Positions 18,508 through 28,499 of a stretch of 64,000 bases of DNA are shown one piece after another; the stretch's first letter is position 1, and each line of letters begins with the position of its first letter. The notes beneath the pieces were generated by a model, which had not been told where the DNA came from, did not search any database, and saw nothing but the letters and a program-made list of their open reading frames with translations. Made by a program: the position numbers and the translations under genes. The stretch is from Hyaloraphidium curvatum (taxonomy: Eukaryota; Monoblepharomycota; Hyaloraphidiomycetes; Hyaloraphidiales; Hyaloraphidiaceae). The stretch is from assembly GCA_025558095.1 (NCBI GenBank), contig JAIVFI010000042.1, positions 186,001-250,000 of the forward strand, written 5' to 3'.

Positions 18508-21414
18508 ATGGACGCGCAGGCGCGCATCCTCGAGCTCCTCTCGCAGCTGCCGCCCGAGGCGCGCGCGCAGATGCTGGCGGAGCGGCCCGAGCTCGCGGGA
18601 CTGCCGGCGGGACTGCCGCAACCCGCGCAACCCCCGCCGTCCGCGCGCCCGCTGCTCGAGACGGAGGAGGCGCTGCGGCTGAGGGCGCAGCTGATGGCGC
18701 GGGGATCGCCCGGCGGCCAGACGCCGCCCGCCCCGCAGCCCCCCGCACGCACGCCCCCCGCGCCCAGCCCGCACTCGTCGCCGCCCCAGCCGCCCCAGCC
18801 GCCGCAGCCGCCGCATGCACACGTGGCGCAGCTCGCGGCTCAGCAGCCGGCTCATCCGGCCCCGCAGCACGTGCCGCCCCCGCCGGTCCCGCCTCCCCCG
18901 GCCCCCCAGCCGGCCCACCCGGCAATCACCGTGACGCACCGCGCGTTCCCGCCCCCGCCGCCGCTCCCGCCCGCACCGCCGCCGGCACAGAGGGAGCCGC
19001 CGCCGCCCGGCACGCGCCCCGCCCACCCGCACACGCACACCCATCCGCCCCACCCGCAGCAGCAGCCCGCGCACCCGGCACCCGCGCAGCCCGCACCCGC
19101 CCCGCACTCGGCGCCCGCCGCCCACCCGCCCCCGCCGTCGCACCCCGCCCCCGCCCCCGCGCCGCACTCGGCCCCGCCGACAATCGTCGTGCGCGAGCGT
19201 GCCGCACCCCCGGACGGCAAGCCCCCGCCGCCCCCGCCCCCGACGGTGCACGTCGTCCAGCGACAGGATCCCAAGCCGCGGCCGTCGCCGCCGAGCGGGG
19301 GCCAGGGCCAGGGAGGCCAGCGCGGGCAGCCCGCCAAGCCGGCGCAGCGGGGCTACTCGCAGCCCGCGAAGCCGGTGCCGGCGACGCTGGCGAGGATCCA
19401 GACGGGCGGCGGGGCGGGAGCAGGGAGCAGGTCGCCCGAAGAAGGCGGGCAGGGGAACGGTGCGCAGTCGGGCAAGGCGCATGGAGGGCAAGGGGGCCCG
19501 GGCTCGCCGGCGCCCCAGCATGCGCAGCAGTCGCAGAACGGTCAGCAATCCCAGCAGGTGCAGCAGGCGCAGCAGGCGCATGCGCTGAACGGATCGGGAC
19601 AGCACGGACAGGGACATCACGGACAGGAACAGCAGGATCAGCAGCACGCAAAGCCGGCCGAGCCGAGCAAGCCGCCCACGCCGGCCCAGCCCGCGCCGCC
19701 CGTGCAACCTCCGCCGCCCGCTCAACCTCCTCCGCCCACGCAACCGGCCCCGCAGCATCAGCCTGCGCCGTTCTCCAGCCAGCCCCCGCCGCCCTCGACC
19801 CAGCCGCCGCCTCCGCCTCCCGCTTCCGCGACGCCTCCTCCGCCGCCACCCGCCCAGAGCAACGCCCAGCCGAACGCGGCGCAGCCGGTCGCACAGCAGG
19901 CGCCCGTCGCAAACAGCCAGCCCTCGGCCCCGAGCGCCCCGCAGAGCAAGCCCGCCGAGCCCGCGAAGCACCAACCCTCCCCCGCCCCCGCGAGCAAGCC
20001 GCAACCCGCCAAGCTCCCCGCCCGCCCCGCCACCCCGCCCACCAACGCCCCCCCTTCCGCCCCCCCGAAGTCCGCCTCCGAAGCGGCCAAACCCCGCCCC
20101 CCGAGCATCACCACCGCCCCCGCGGCCACCCCCCCCGCCCCCGCGCTCGCCCTGGTCCCCCGCGCGCCGCACCCCGCCGAGCCGCTCATCTCGCAGTGGC
20201 GCCGCGAGCTCGACATGGACCTCCTCTCCCTCTCGCACGCGGAGAGGGAGGCCGATGCCGAGCAGCGCGAGCTCGACCGGCGGCAGGCCGAGACCCGCGA
20301 GGCCAAGGACAAGGTCGCGCTGGCGCGGGAACGCGTGGCTGCCGCCGCCGACGCGCTGCGGCGGGCCGAGGTGGAGCTGGCGAGCAGGGAGGGCGAGCTC
20401 CGCGGGGGCGAGGGGACGGTGGCGATGCTGGAGCAGCGCGCGAGGGAGAGGAGGGAGGAGGTGCTCCGCCTCGGGGCGATCGTGCAGGCGAAGAAGGCGC
20501 AGCTCCGGAGCCTGGGGGTGGAGTGGGTCGAGGAGGGGCAGCACGCGGCGGGGATGGGGAGCGGGGGGGTGGGGAGCCCAGAGGGGGGGTGGGAGCAGGG
20601 GGAGGTCAGGTCGCCGATGGAGGAGGAGAGGGAGGAACGCAGGGATGGGGCGAGCAGCAGGGGGCCGCCGAGCGGGAGGAGGGAGGGGGGCACGCCGACG
20701 CCGGCGCCGCAGGAGCGGCAGGCGTTCACGGTTTCGGAGCTGCGGAGCATGCGCGAGGGGCGGGGGAGGGAGGATCCCGAGGAGCGAAGGGAGAGGGAGC
20801 GGCGCGAGGCGGTGGAGAGGGAGCGGTACGAGGACGACCGCAGGGGAGGGTACGGTGCGCGGTGGGAGGACGACAGGCGGTACGGGGGCAGGGACAGCTA
20901 CCGGCCGCAGAGGAGGGAGCGGGAGCCGTCGCCCGAGGAGGAGCGCAAGCGGCGGCGGACCGAGTACGAGCGGGGCTTCGACGCGAGGGGGTACGAGAGG
21001 GGGTACGACGACAGGGGGTACGGGAGGGGGTACGATGCAGGGGGGAGGGCGTACGACGGGGGAGGCGGCAGGCCGTACGACGACCGCAGACCCGGGGATT
21101 CGGCGAGGCCGTACGACAACGGCAGGCCCGATTCCGCGAGGCCGATCGAGAGCGCGCGAGGCGATTCGAGGAGCGACAGCGGCAGGGCGGCGGAACCGGC
21201 CCGGGAGCAGCGCCCCAACGGCAACGGCGCCGGCGCGGCCAAGACGACGAGCAAGCAGGCCTTCGACGACGAGATCTGCCTCGCATTCAACATGGACGGG
21301 TGCTTCATGGCGGCGTGCAAGTTCAAGCACATCTGCGGCGTGTGCAAGAGCGCGGACCACACGGCGAAGGAGTGCCCGTCGGCGCCGCCGCCGGGGCAGG
21401 AGCAGGGCAGATAG
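18508..21414 (+). CDS. Proline-rich protein with C-terminal CCCH and CCHC zinc fingers
   Basis: Single exon, 968 residues. The N-terminus (MDAQARILELLSQLPPEARA) is helical. Residues ~40-560 are extreme low complexity (Pro, Ala, Gln, His). Residues ~565-680 form a coiled coil (for example ADALRRAEVELASREGELRG). Residues ~730-920 are Arg/Gly/Tyr/Asp-rich with repeated RGYERGYDDRGYGRGYD units. The C-terminus has C-x7-C-x4-C-x3-H (ICLAFNMDGCFMAACKFKH) directly followed by C-x2-C-x4-H-x4-C (CGVCKSADHTAKEC), a pair typical of RNA-binding proteins. An RNP or condensate-type role is likely by composition, unproven. A 1134-codon open frame on the opposite strand is a by-product of base composition. 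Confidence 0.75.
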   Translation: MDAQARILELLSQLPPEARAQMLAERPELAGLPAGLPQPAQPPPSARPLLETEEALRLRAQLMARGSPGGQTPPAPQPPARTPPAPSPHSSPPQPPQPPQPPHAHVAQLAAQQPAHPAPQHVPPPPVPPPPAPQPAHPAITVTHRAFPPPPPLPPAPPPAQREPPPPGTRPAHPHTHTHPPHPQQQPAHPAPAQPAPAPHSAPAAHPPPPSHPAPAPAPHSAPPTIVVRERAAPPDGKPPPPPPPTVHVVQRQDPKPRPSPPSGGQGQGGQRGQPAKPAQRGYSQPAKPVPATLARIQTGGGAGAGSRSPEEGGQGNGAQSGKAHGGQGGPGSPAPQHAQQSQNGQQSQQVQQAQQAHALNGSGQHGQGHHGQEQQDQQHAKPAEPSKPPTPAQPAPPVQPPPPAQPPPPTQPAPQHQPAPFSSQPPPPSTQPPPPPPASATPPPPPPAQSNAQPNAAQPVAQQAPVANSQPSAPSAPQSKPAEPAKHQPSPAPASKPQPAKLPARPATPPTNAPPSAPPKSASEAAKPRPPSITTAPAATPPAPALALVPRAPHPAEPLISQWRRELDMDLLSLSHAEREADAEQRELDRRQAETREAKDKVALARERVAAAADALRRAEVELASREGELRGGEGTVAMLEQRARERREEVLRLGAIVQAKKAQLRSLGVEWVEEGQHAAGMGSGGVGSPEGGWEQGEVRSPMEEEREERRDGASSRGPPSGRREGGTPTPAPQERQAFTVSELRSMREGRGREDPEERRERERREAVERERYEDDRRGGYGARWEDDRRYGGRDSYRPQRREREPSPEEERKRRRTEYERGFDARGYERGYDDRGYGRGYDAGGRAYDGGGGRPYDDRRPGDSARPYDNGRPDSARPIESARGDSRSDSGRAAEPAREQRPNGNGAGAAKTTSKQAFDDEICLAFNMDGCFMAACKFKHICGVCKSADHTAKECPSAPPPGQEQGR

Positions 21415-21649
21415 GGCGGTGTGGCCAGAGCGGAATGGGGAGCGTGATATACCCCTTTGATCGTCCAGCTTCCGCCGCAGTCGAGTCCATCCAGTTAGCT
21501 GCGCAACACAGTGTCCACATAGCCGCAGAGGAAGTAACTGACTGCGCCTAGGATGCCGTCCAACTGGTGTTGTGCCCCTCCTGTGCGCGCGCGACTCCGC
21601 GATCAGCTCAAAACCTCGCCGGCGATCCTCCGCGCCCCTCTCGCAGCAC

Positions 21650-22954
21650 ATGGCCTCCAGTTCCTCCAGCGTCGGCGCATTCGTTCCTCCTGTTGTTGCG
21701 ACACCGGCAGGGGGCGCGGCGGGCGACCTACCGGTCCCCGTGCAGAGCCGGCCGGGGCTGCTTTCGGACACCCCCGTGCTCGACTCCCTGCTCCCCGTGC
21801 TAACCCCGGACGCGCTATTCCGCCTCGGCGCGACATGCCGCGCGCTGCATGGTCCAGTCAACGCTTACGCGGCCCGGGCCTTCAACGGAGACGCGCTCCT
21901 CGCGCGGTTCTTTCCTGGCGAAGTTGCAGCATTCCGCGCACTCCTGGCTCTGACGGGCGCGATCGTCTCCGGCTCGGCGGTGCTTCAACTACTGAACAGA
22001 GTGCGCTACAATGAATCGGATCTGGACGTTTATGTGCTGGCGCTGGCCGCGACGGATCTCTGCCACTGGCTCCTCGAACACGGGTACTCCCTGGGGCTCC
22101 CCGGCGAACTGGACGTCGGAAGCCAGCTCAGAGATTTGCACTATGCTATCGACTCTTTGGTTGACGATTGGTGGCGCGGGTACCGTAGGCCCGAACTCAG
22201 CGTCGAAACACTGGAGGACTACGAGCAGGGCAACTCCGTGTTCACATTCACCAGAGGCACCGACAGGGTGCAGGTGATCGTATGCAAGGGCGACGTCTTT
22301 GCTTCGGTGCTCAACTTCCACAGCACCGCGGTGCGCAACATCCTGAAGTACCGAGCCGCGTACTCGCTCTGCCCGCTAGCCACCTTGCGCAACAAAACGT
22401 CGCTGCTCCTGTATAGGGTGGGCGAGAACCTGCTGGACCCTCGCATGCAGGAGGTCATTCAGAGGTACCGCGGTCGCGGGTTCGAAATGACCGTTTCGGG
22501 GCGCCAGGAGCGCGAGCTCGGCGCTGGAGCGCGCATCGTGGGAGATCCGTGGACCTGGACTGTTCCCCAACCCATGGTCGATCTGGAGCGGCTGTTAATG
22601 GGGAACGGCATGCGCGAGGTGCCGCCCGATGCGATCGGTGGCAGGCGCTGGGAGCTCGCACAGGCCCGGGATCGGCCAATGCTGTTTGTGCGCGTGTTGG
22701 ACGGGGAGGGTTTCGAGGTCAAGCACAGGAGAGATGCGGAGTACGTGGATGAAGAAGAAGATGAGGCTGAGGAGTTTGAGGCGGACGAGGAAGAGGAGAC
22801 CGACGAGGAAAGCTGGGACGACGACGGGGAGGACGCCCCCGACACGCGCTCCGCCGTCCCAGAGGTACACCGCGCACCACGATCCCGGATTGGCGCTTTT
22901 CGAGCCTTCGTAAGAGCCTTGTGGGAGTCTCTGGCGAGGAACCGCCCGAGTTGA
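21650..22954 (+). CDS. F-box-like / nucleotidyltransferase-like protein
   Basis: Single exon, 434 residues from the ATG at 21650. Residues ~35-85 (LDSLLPVLTPDALFRLGATC) resemble an F-box helix set. Then comes TGAIVSGSAVLQLLNRVRYN followed by ESDLDVYV, a G-S ... D-x-D pattern of nucleotidyltransferase-like folds that recurs in many fungal F-box proteins of unknown role. The C-terminus (~residues 365-405) is strongly acidic (VDEEEDEAEEFEADEEEE). The F-box would link it to SCF ubiquitin ligase, but the match is weak. The gene is convergent with the vWA gene, 108 bp apart. Confidence 0.6.
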   Translation: MASSSSSVGAFVPPVVATPAGGAAGDLPVPVQSRPGLLSDTPVLDSLLPVLTPDALFRLGATCRALHGPVNAYAARAFNGDALLARFFPGEVAAFRALLALTGAIVSGSAVLQLLNRVRYNESDLDVYVLALAATDLCHWLLEHGYSLGLPGELDVGSQLRDLHYAIDSLVDDWWRGYRRPELSVETLEDYEQGNSVFTFTRGTDRVQVIVCKGDVFASVLNFHSTAVRNILKYRAAYSLCPLATLRNKTSLLLYRVGENLLDPRMQEVIQRYRGRGFEMTVSGRQERELGAGARIVGDPWTWTVPQPMVDLERLLMGNGMREVPPDAIGGRRWELAQARDRPMLFVRVLDGEGFEVKHRRDAEYVDEEEDEAEEFEADEEEETDEESWDDDGEDAPDTRSAVPEVHRAPRSRIGAFRAFVRALWESLARNRPS

Positions 22955-23062
22955 GAAGGGAGGCGTGGATTTCGGAAGATAGAGCTTGCAATTTAACTGG
23001 CATCCAATCCAATCAAACAACACCCCGATGACAGATACACACAATGAGAATGACCAGGCGCA

Positions 23063-24559
23063 TTACTCGTCGAGACCGTCCATGCTGCAGGAGGGCGTTG
23101 AGGGAATGCCGGTTAGTCGCAGCTGCCGCGCAGGAACTGGGTCATGCACCCACGCCGGATCGATGGCCCCTGTGAGAAGCTTCATTGCGCACGCGGTCGC
23201 GAGGATGAATTGAAGTGTGGCGACGTCGCATCCGAGCAGGAGCTTCGTCAGGGCGGTTCAGCGCGGATAAACGGACGAAACCACGCACCTTGAGCATGTA
23301 CATGCCCGGACCCAGCTCCCGACCCTTGCTGGCCCACTCCTCCTGCTCCATCTCGTATTGCGAGGTGCAATCTTTAAGGAGTTAGTTGTAGAGACACCTA
23401 CTGCACCTACGGCTGACGACCCTACCGACCTATCATCGCGCCAACTGCGCTGTCGTTGTCCAGCCTCGAGAGGAAGTCCTGAGCACCACGATCGCCGCCC
23501 ACTTGGGCAAACTGGAACGCCACCGCGCCGGCCCCGTAACGCGTCTTGGCGAGGTCGGCCTTGGCCCTCTTGATGGCGTTGAAGACGTCGGTCTCGCTGT
23601 CGGGAATGCCGTCTGGAAGCCACGCAGAGATCAGTGAGGGACGGTGCGCTGCACGAGTAGAACGCACCGGTGATCGTGATCACCAGCACCGGCTTCGGAA
23701 GCTTGCCGTTCTGCGCCGGCTTCACGACCATGGGCTTGAGGACGCGGCTCTCGAGCTTCTCGCCCATGGGCGTGGAGAAGTTGAACGAAAGCTGAGGAGG
23801 AAGATCAGGACTGCTCGCAATCCGGCATTAGCCCGTGATCTCACCTTCTTGAAAAACGCCATGACGTCCGAGGCGGTCTTGACGTTGTCCATTTCCACTT
23901 TGTTGCTGAACGGGCGCACAGAGATCCCATCGTCGTCGTAGAGGCACACTAAGGCGCAGACCATCTCCAAGATGTTGACCATGTCGGTCTTGCGGCCATC
24001 CTGGTGGCAATGAAGGTATGAATTTCTCGCAACCGCTCGTGCTTCCTCCTGCTCCGCTCACCTGGGCCTCGGCTGCCTCGATCGATCCGCTGTCGTCCAC
24101 AAAGAGAACGATATCATCTGCGATAGGGCCCAGATCAGGCATGACCGCAGGCACTGCGTGTGGCGTCGCTTACAAAGGCCGAGGATCGAGAACGCCGCCA
24201 CCTCGTCCAATTCGTCAATCTCCCCGCGGAACCCGGGGTGAAGGCCCCCCGTTTGGATCCTGTTTGCATTGTACCCGATGCGCTGCGCCAAATCGGCGGC
24301 CACTCGCTGGAGCCGGTTCTCGCTAGTTCGTGATCAGCTGATCAGCGCCGCTCCCGGCACCGGAGAGCCTCGCCGCCCACTCGTAGAACGCCTGCAGTTT
24401 CTGCTCAGTGACTATCCTCCTGAGATTGGAAATGATGTCGCCGCCGTAGGGCGCGGCGTAGCCGGCGCCGACCATCCCGCCAGTCGCGGAGTACGGCGGG
24501 GGCGGGGCCAGAGGCGCGGCGTTCTGCTGGGCGGCCACGTGCTTCGAAAGAGCTCCCAT
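23063..24559 (-). CDS. Fungal-type vWA-domain protein, paralogue of the next gene
   Basis: Nine exons (minus): 24559-24381, 24322-24174, 24117-24062, 24000-23845, 23791-23668, 23612-23430, 23371-23289, 23179-23154, 23084-23063; 325 residues, all phases consistent. After a short Pro/Ala-rich head (MGALSKHVAAQQ) and a helical region, the vWA domain begins YDIVLFVDDSGSIEAAEAQ. The MIDAS metal site is complete: D-x-S-x-S in DDSGS (~residue 116), Thr in STPMGEKLESRVL, Asp in VLVITITDGIPDSE. The end is YEMEQEEWASKG ... LLTGAIDPAMDGLDE. vWA domains bind ligands through a metal; related fungal proteins are cytosolic with unknown partners. Intron 23180-23288 is longer than the others (109 nt), so the penultimate exon is less certain. 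It shares gene structure and promoter motifs with the divergent copy. Confidence 0.8.
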
Positions 24560-24990
24560 GTTGCTAGCTGGTGCTTATGAGGTGCGCGCTGAGCGCCGCT
24601 GCCCGAATGCTGTTTTCGTCAAGTGCTGTGGGAGTTCGTCAGTCAGTCAATCAAGTTGTGCACGGAAACCGCGGAAGGATCAGACACTACTTGAAATTCG
24701 GTCCAGGCACGCTCCGCCGTCATTGATGGATTGTAACAGCTTCAAAATGCTTATCCGAATTGCATCCACTCGAACGGATGCATACAGGGGGGGCAGGTCC
24801 ATGCTGAAGTGCCGACCGGGAGACAGTTTGATTGACTGACTTTCGCGATGGACTGACTGACTTTCAGGCACCAAGAAGCAGCAGCGCTTGTCGAGCCGCC
24901 GACTGCCATTGCGCCGCAGGTGAAGACCGAGTGGCGGAACTGTGTTGCCTCGTGCCTCACCGCCGTGCGCGTCACAGACAACTGCTCGCA
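24560..24990. promoter_or_regulatory. Bidirectional promoter with mirrored GACTGACT motifs
   Basis: This lies between the two divergent vWA genes. GTCAGTCAGTCAATCAA at 24638-24654 is mirrored by TTGATTGACTGAC at 24828-24840, with further ACTGACTGAC copies to ~24870. The mirror arrangement fits an inverted duplication of gene plus promoter. Confidence 0.6.
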
Positions 24991-26636
24991 ATGGGAGCCC
25001 TCTCGAAACACCTGAAGAATGCCAACGGCCCGGTTCAAGTCGGATCTGTGGCAGCTACGGAGCAGACAGTGAAGACGAGCACCCTGAATCTAGGCCTCTA
25101 CAAGACGGGGACAACCACGACGACGACGGCGGCGAACAACCCTTACGCCACCGGAGCACCCCCCGCGGCACCTCTGGCGCAGCCTTCCTATGTTCCGGCT
25201 GCCAACACTCAGCCTCTTTACCAGGCCCAGCCGGGGTACGGACAGCCCGCCCAAGCTCAGCTGCCGGGCGCGTTCCCGGCGCAGGCCTCGTACTCGCAGG
25301 CCTCGTACTCGCAGGCGGCGCCGCAGCAGGTGTACGCCCAACCCCAAACCTACGCCCAGCCGAGCTACCAGCCGGCATACCAGCAGCCGCCGCCGGCCTA
25401 CGGCGCCCCGGTGCCCGGCGGGATGGCTTCGGCCGGATCGTACAGCGATCCGTTCCTCAATCCCGCCGTCCGCGGGACGTACTCTGGACCGTACCGTGAG
25501 CTTGATTCGGACCCCTGAGCTTCCATCTTCTGATCGCGACCGTTTGCAGGCGGAGATCTGATCGGCAACCTTAAGAGGATCGTCCACGCCAACAAGCTCC
25601 AGGCCTGGTACAGGTACGCCGTGGCCTACAGCGCTCTCGAATGTCGAGACTGATCCGATCCCGACCTCAGTGATGCAAGGCTGCAGCAGCTGGCGGGCGA
25701 GCTAGCTGGAAGGCTGGGCCAAAAGTCCATGATGATCGAGTCCGCCGGCATCCATGCGGCGCTCCAGGGGGAGATCGACACGGTCGACGAGGTTGCGATG
25801 TTCAGCATTCTTGCCCTTTACGACACGATCCTGTACGTCGACGACAGCGGGAGCATCGACTTCGAGGAGCGCAGGGACGGCCGCAAGAGCGATTTGATCA
25901 CTATGATAGAGATGATTGCCTCCATGGTTCGTTGTCGGCCTGACTACCATTTCCGCTTAGTAACTCGCTCCTAGGTTTGCATTTACGACGATGACGGCAT
26001 CAGCATCCGGTTCATGAACTCGCCGCAAGCTTTCGACAACGTGCGCACGCAGCAGGACGTGATGAACGTGATCCGCCAGGTCCGCTTCGCCGGGATGACC
26101 CCTCTCGGCACCAACCTGGACCGGAAAGTGCTGCAGCCCATGGTCATCCAGCAGGCGCAGCGGTCGAACCTCCCGAAGCCGGTCCTGGTCATTACGATCA
26201 CGGACGGAACCCCGCAAGGCGAGGAGGGGAACAACAACAACCGCGTCTTCGACGTCATCAAGGGCGCCAAGGCGGCCCTCGCTCGCACTCCCTACGGAGC
26301 CGGTGCCGTCGCGTTCCAGTTCGTCCAGGTTGGGCAGGACCGCCAGGCCCAGTCGTTCCTGGAGAGACTCGACAACGATCCCCAAGTCGGTGACATGATA
26401 GGTCGGTGCGACCGCGAGCCGCAGGCGTTCATTTGATCAGAACTCCGCACATATTGCACGTCATGTTTCGAGATGGAGCAAGAAGAATGGGCCCGGAAGG
26501 GCCAGCAGTTGGGGGCGGGGATGTACCTGCTCAAGATGTTGACCGGCGCCATCGATCCCGAGTGGGTTCATCGCTGCTTGGCCAGACATCCATTCTGACA
26601 ATCGACTGCAACAGCATGGATGCGGCCGATGGCTGA
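24991..26636 (+). CDS. Fungal-type vWA-domain protein with Gln/Tyr/Pro-rich head
   Basis: Exons 24991-25495, 25550-25613, 25680-25926, 25975-26401, 26441-26561, 26615-26636; 461 residues. The head starts MGALSKHLKNANG like its partner, then adds ~130 residues of Ala/Gln/Tyr/Pro low complexity (QASYSQASYSQAAPQQVY). Helical part: GDLIGNLKRIVHANKLQAWY. vWA domain: YDTILYVDDSGSIDFEERR, with MIDAS residues in DDSGS (~243-247), GMTPLGTNLD and VITITDGTPQGE. C-terminus: FEMEQEEWARKG, MYLLKMLTGAIDPDMDAADG. The fifth intron would be only 39 nt and is the weakest boundary. Compared with the paralogue, one intron has been gained or lost before CIYDDDG and others after it. Confidence 0.8.
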
Positions 26637-26857
26637 GGAGCCCGCCGCCGTTCACTCGATTCCCCAGCAGAGTTTTGGCCTCAAGTAGCCATCTGATTGT
26701 AACGTCTGCGACATAGACCGGCCGCTATGCATCCAGCTTCGCATTCTCCGCGAACAACCCTTCATTCTACTCTCCTGAGCTCGATGTGTCGAGCAGCAGC
26801 ATCCGGTTGAAGCGCCTACGCCTCCGGCTCCACCTTGTCCGCGAACGACGGTGATCC

Positions 26858-28342
26858 CTATCCAGGGCAAACCGTTTCCACCGTCAAGTAGATCCCCGAG
26901 CCGCGCAGGAGCGACCACAACCCCAGGATCACCGTCAGCAGGGTGGCCGTGATGGTCCTGAGCGACCTGAACCCGACCTGGAACCCCAGGAACCTGGCGC
27001 GGAACCTTGCCAGGTCCTCCTTGTACGATTCGAGCAGGGCGTCGTGCCGCGAGAGCCTGTCCCGCTCCGCGGATGCGTTGGCGCCCGGAGGCGGCTCCCA
27101 CCGGGCCAGCAGCTCGCGGATGTCCTGCTGCGCCGTGGCGTAGCACGTAACGATGGCGTTCACCTGGGAATTGCACACGGCTATGACGAACAGGTCCTGG
27201 TAGAACGCAACGAGGAAGAAGAGAAGGAAGCAAACGTATCCCAGGGGAATACAGGATGCCACTGAAGCGTTGATGACCGCCGCAACGACGCAGCCGAGGC
27301 TGACCGAGAAAAAGACTCGACCGGCGGCGTCTTGGAAGGGCACGCGAGATTCCCAAGCGGAAACGAGCATGCTATGCAGGTCGATGTACGCCTCGCGCGG
27401 TGCGAAGCCTGTGGTTGGCTGCAAGTTCGAGCCAGTCGTCTTGTTTGCAGCTGCAGCCAGGACCGCGGCGCGCGAGGAAATGAGACTGTCGAGCGCCACG
27501 GTCATGGCGCGGCGGTACAGATTGGCGGAGAGACGCAGAAGGAAGGGGTTGGTTGGGAAGCGATAAAGTGGGGTGAGAGCCATGTTGGTGTGCGCAACAA
27601 GGAAGATGGCGGCGAGCACCGCGCTCCAGACGGTGCCCCAAGTTTGGGAACTGAAGGTCAAGAGCACCGTCCACATGGTGCCGAGAGAGCCGATGTAAAG
27701 GCTGCTGGGAACGCGCCACGTCAGCTCAAGCAGGCGCCACAGTGCTGCCTGCGAGCCGAGCCGTCCGCTGCATCCCGCACGCGGGCAGGGACAGCCTGCA
27801 TCCTTTGGATCGTGTGCAAAGAGCAGGCTCTGCCGACCTCGCTCGTCCATTTTGCCACCCTCATCCACCGCCTGCACCCAGCGCACGTAGCCCGCGAGGA
27901 CATGGGTGCTCAAGTCATCCGACATGGCAGCTTTGCCGAAGGAGGCTCGCACGGGGCCGATCAACCATATGAGGAGGCCAAAGAGAGAGAACACGGCGAA
28001 CGCGACGCAGGCCGCGGTAAGGTGCGAAGAGGAGAAGACGTCTCGCCCGAAGACGACCAACGGGGCCAGCATCGCGAGGTCCAGGCAGAGCCTTGGCAGC
28101 GCGCGCAGCCCGGGACGGCCACTCCACGGCTGCAGGGCGAGTTGCATCTGCGCGAGGCCCCGCAGGAGGCGCGGCCGGAGCGCCGCGAGGAGCTCAGAGC
28201 GGCCGAGAGCAGAAGCGGGGGCAGGCGCGTCGCCGATGTCCGCCGCCGCCAACCTCGCGCTGCGGGCCGGGGCATGCGACGTCGGGAACAGTGCCAGCCA
28301 CTCTGCGTCCGAGAAGAGTTCTCGCGGGCCCCAGGTCGCCAT
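26858..28342 (-). CDS. Multi-pass membrane protein of unknown family
   Basis: Single exon, 494 residues from the ATG at 28342-28340 (MATWGPRELFSDAEWLALFP). Hydrophobic segments suggest six to eight membrane spans, for example CLDLAMLAPLVVFG, AACVAFAVFSLFGLLIWLIG, TVWSAVLAAIFLVAHTNMAL, VFFSVSLGCVVAAVINASVA, YVCFLLFFLVAFYQDLFVIA and ATLLTVILGLWSLL. A CPCPRAGC cluster lies in the first large loop (~residues 190-200) and a charged coiled stretch precedes the last span. I recognise no transporter or receptor family. The upstream in-frame codons before 28342 lack an ATG. Confidence 0.65.
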   Translation of the reverse strand: MATWGPRELFSDAEWLALFPTSHAPARSARLAAADIGDAPAPASALGRSELLAALRPRLLRGLAQMQLALQPWSGRPGLRALPRLCLDLAMLAPLVVFGRDVFSSSHLTAACVAFAVFSLFGLLIWLIGPVRASFGKAAMSDDLSTHVLAGYVRWVQAVDEGGKMDERGRQSLLFAHDPKDAGCPCPRAGCSGRLGSQAALWRLLELTWRVPSSLYIGSLGTMWTVLLTFSSQTWGTVWSAVLAAIFLVAHTNMALTPLYRFPTNPFLLRLSANLYRRAMTVALDSLISSRAAVLAAAANKTTGSNLQPTTGFAPREAYIDLHSMLVSAWESRVPFQDAAGRVFFSVSLGCVVAAVINASVASCIPLGYVCFLLFFLVAFYQDLFVIAVCNSQVNAIVTCYATAQQDIRELLARWEPPPGANASAERDRLSRHDALLESYKEDLARFRARFLGFQVGFRSLRTITATLLTVILGLWSLLRGSGIYLTVETVCPG

Positions 28343-28499
28343 CCCGGGGGAGGCGGAAAACTCGGACACTTTCCTCCGCCGCCCTCCGCCCGATCGATGG
28401 TACTCAACTCGAATACCGGAAGTCCATTGATGTCGGAAGAGAACCACAGGACGTTCGATTTCTCAATAAGTAGCATCAGATTGTAAAGCTCACGACATG

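Noticed and set aside
16718-18925. Long minus-strand frame extending PheRS-beta upstream past 18272
   Set aside because: The upstream part is Ala/Arg/Pro low complexity, while the FARSB N-terminus MPTVNVDRNY is in another frame at 18272 with a clean splice into this frame.
18457-21861. 1134-codon open frame on the minus strand opposite the CCCH/CCHC gene
   Set aside because: The protein is Arg/Gly/Leu-rich translation of the complement of Pro/Gln codons; the plus strand carries well-formed zinc fingers, so this is a composition artefact.
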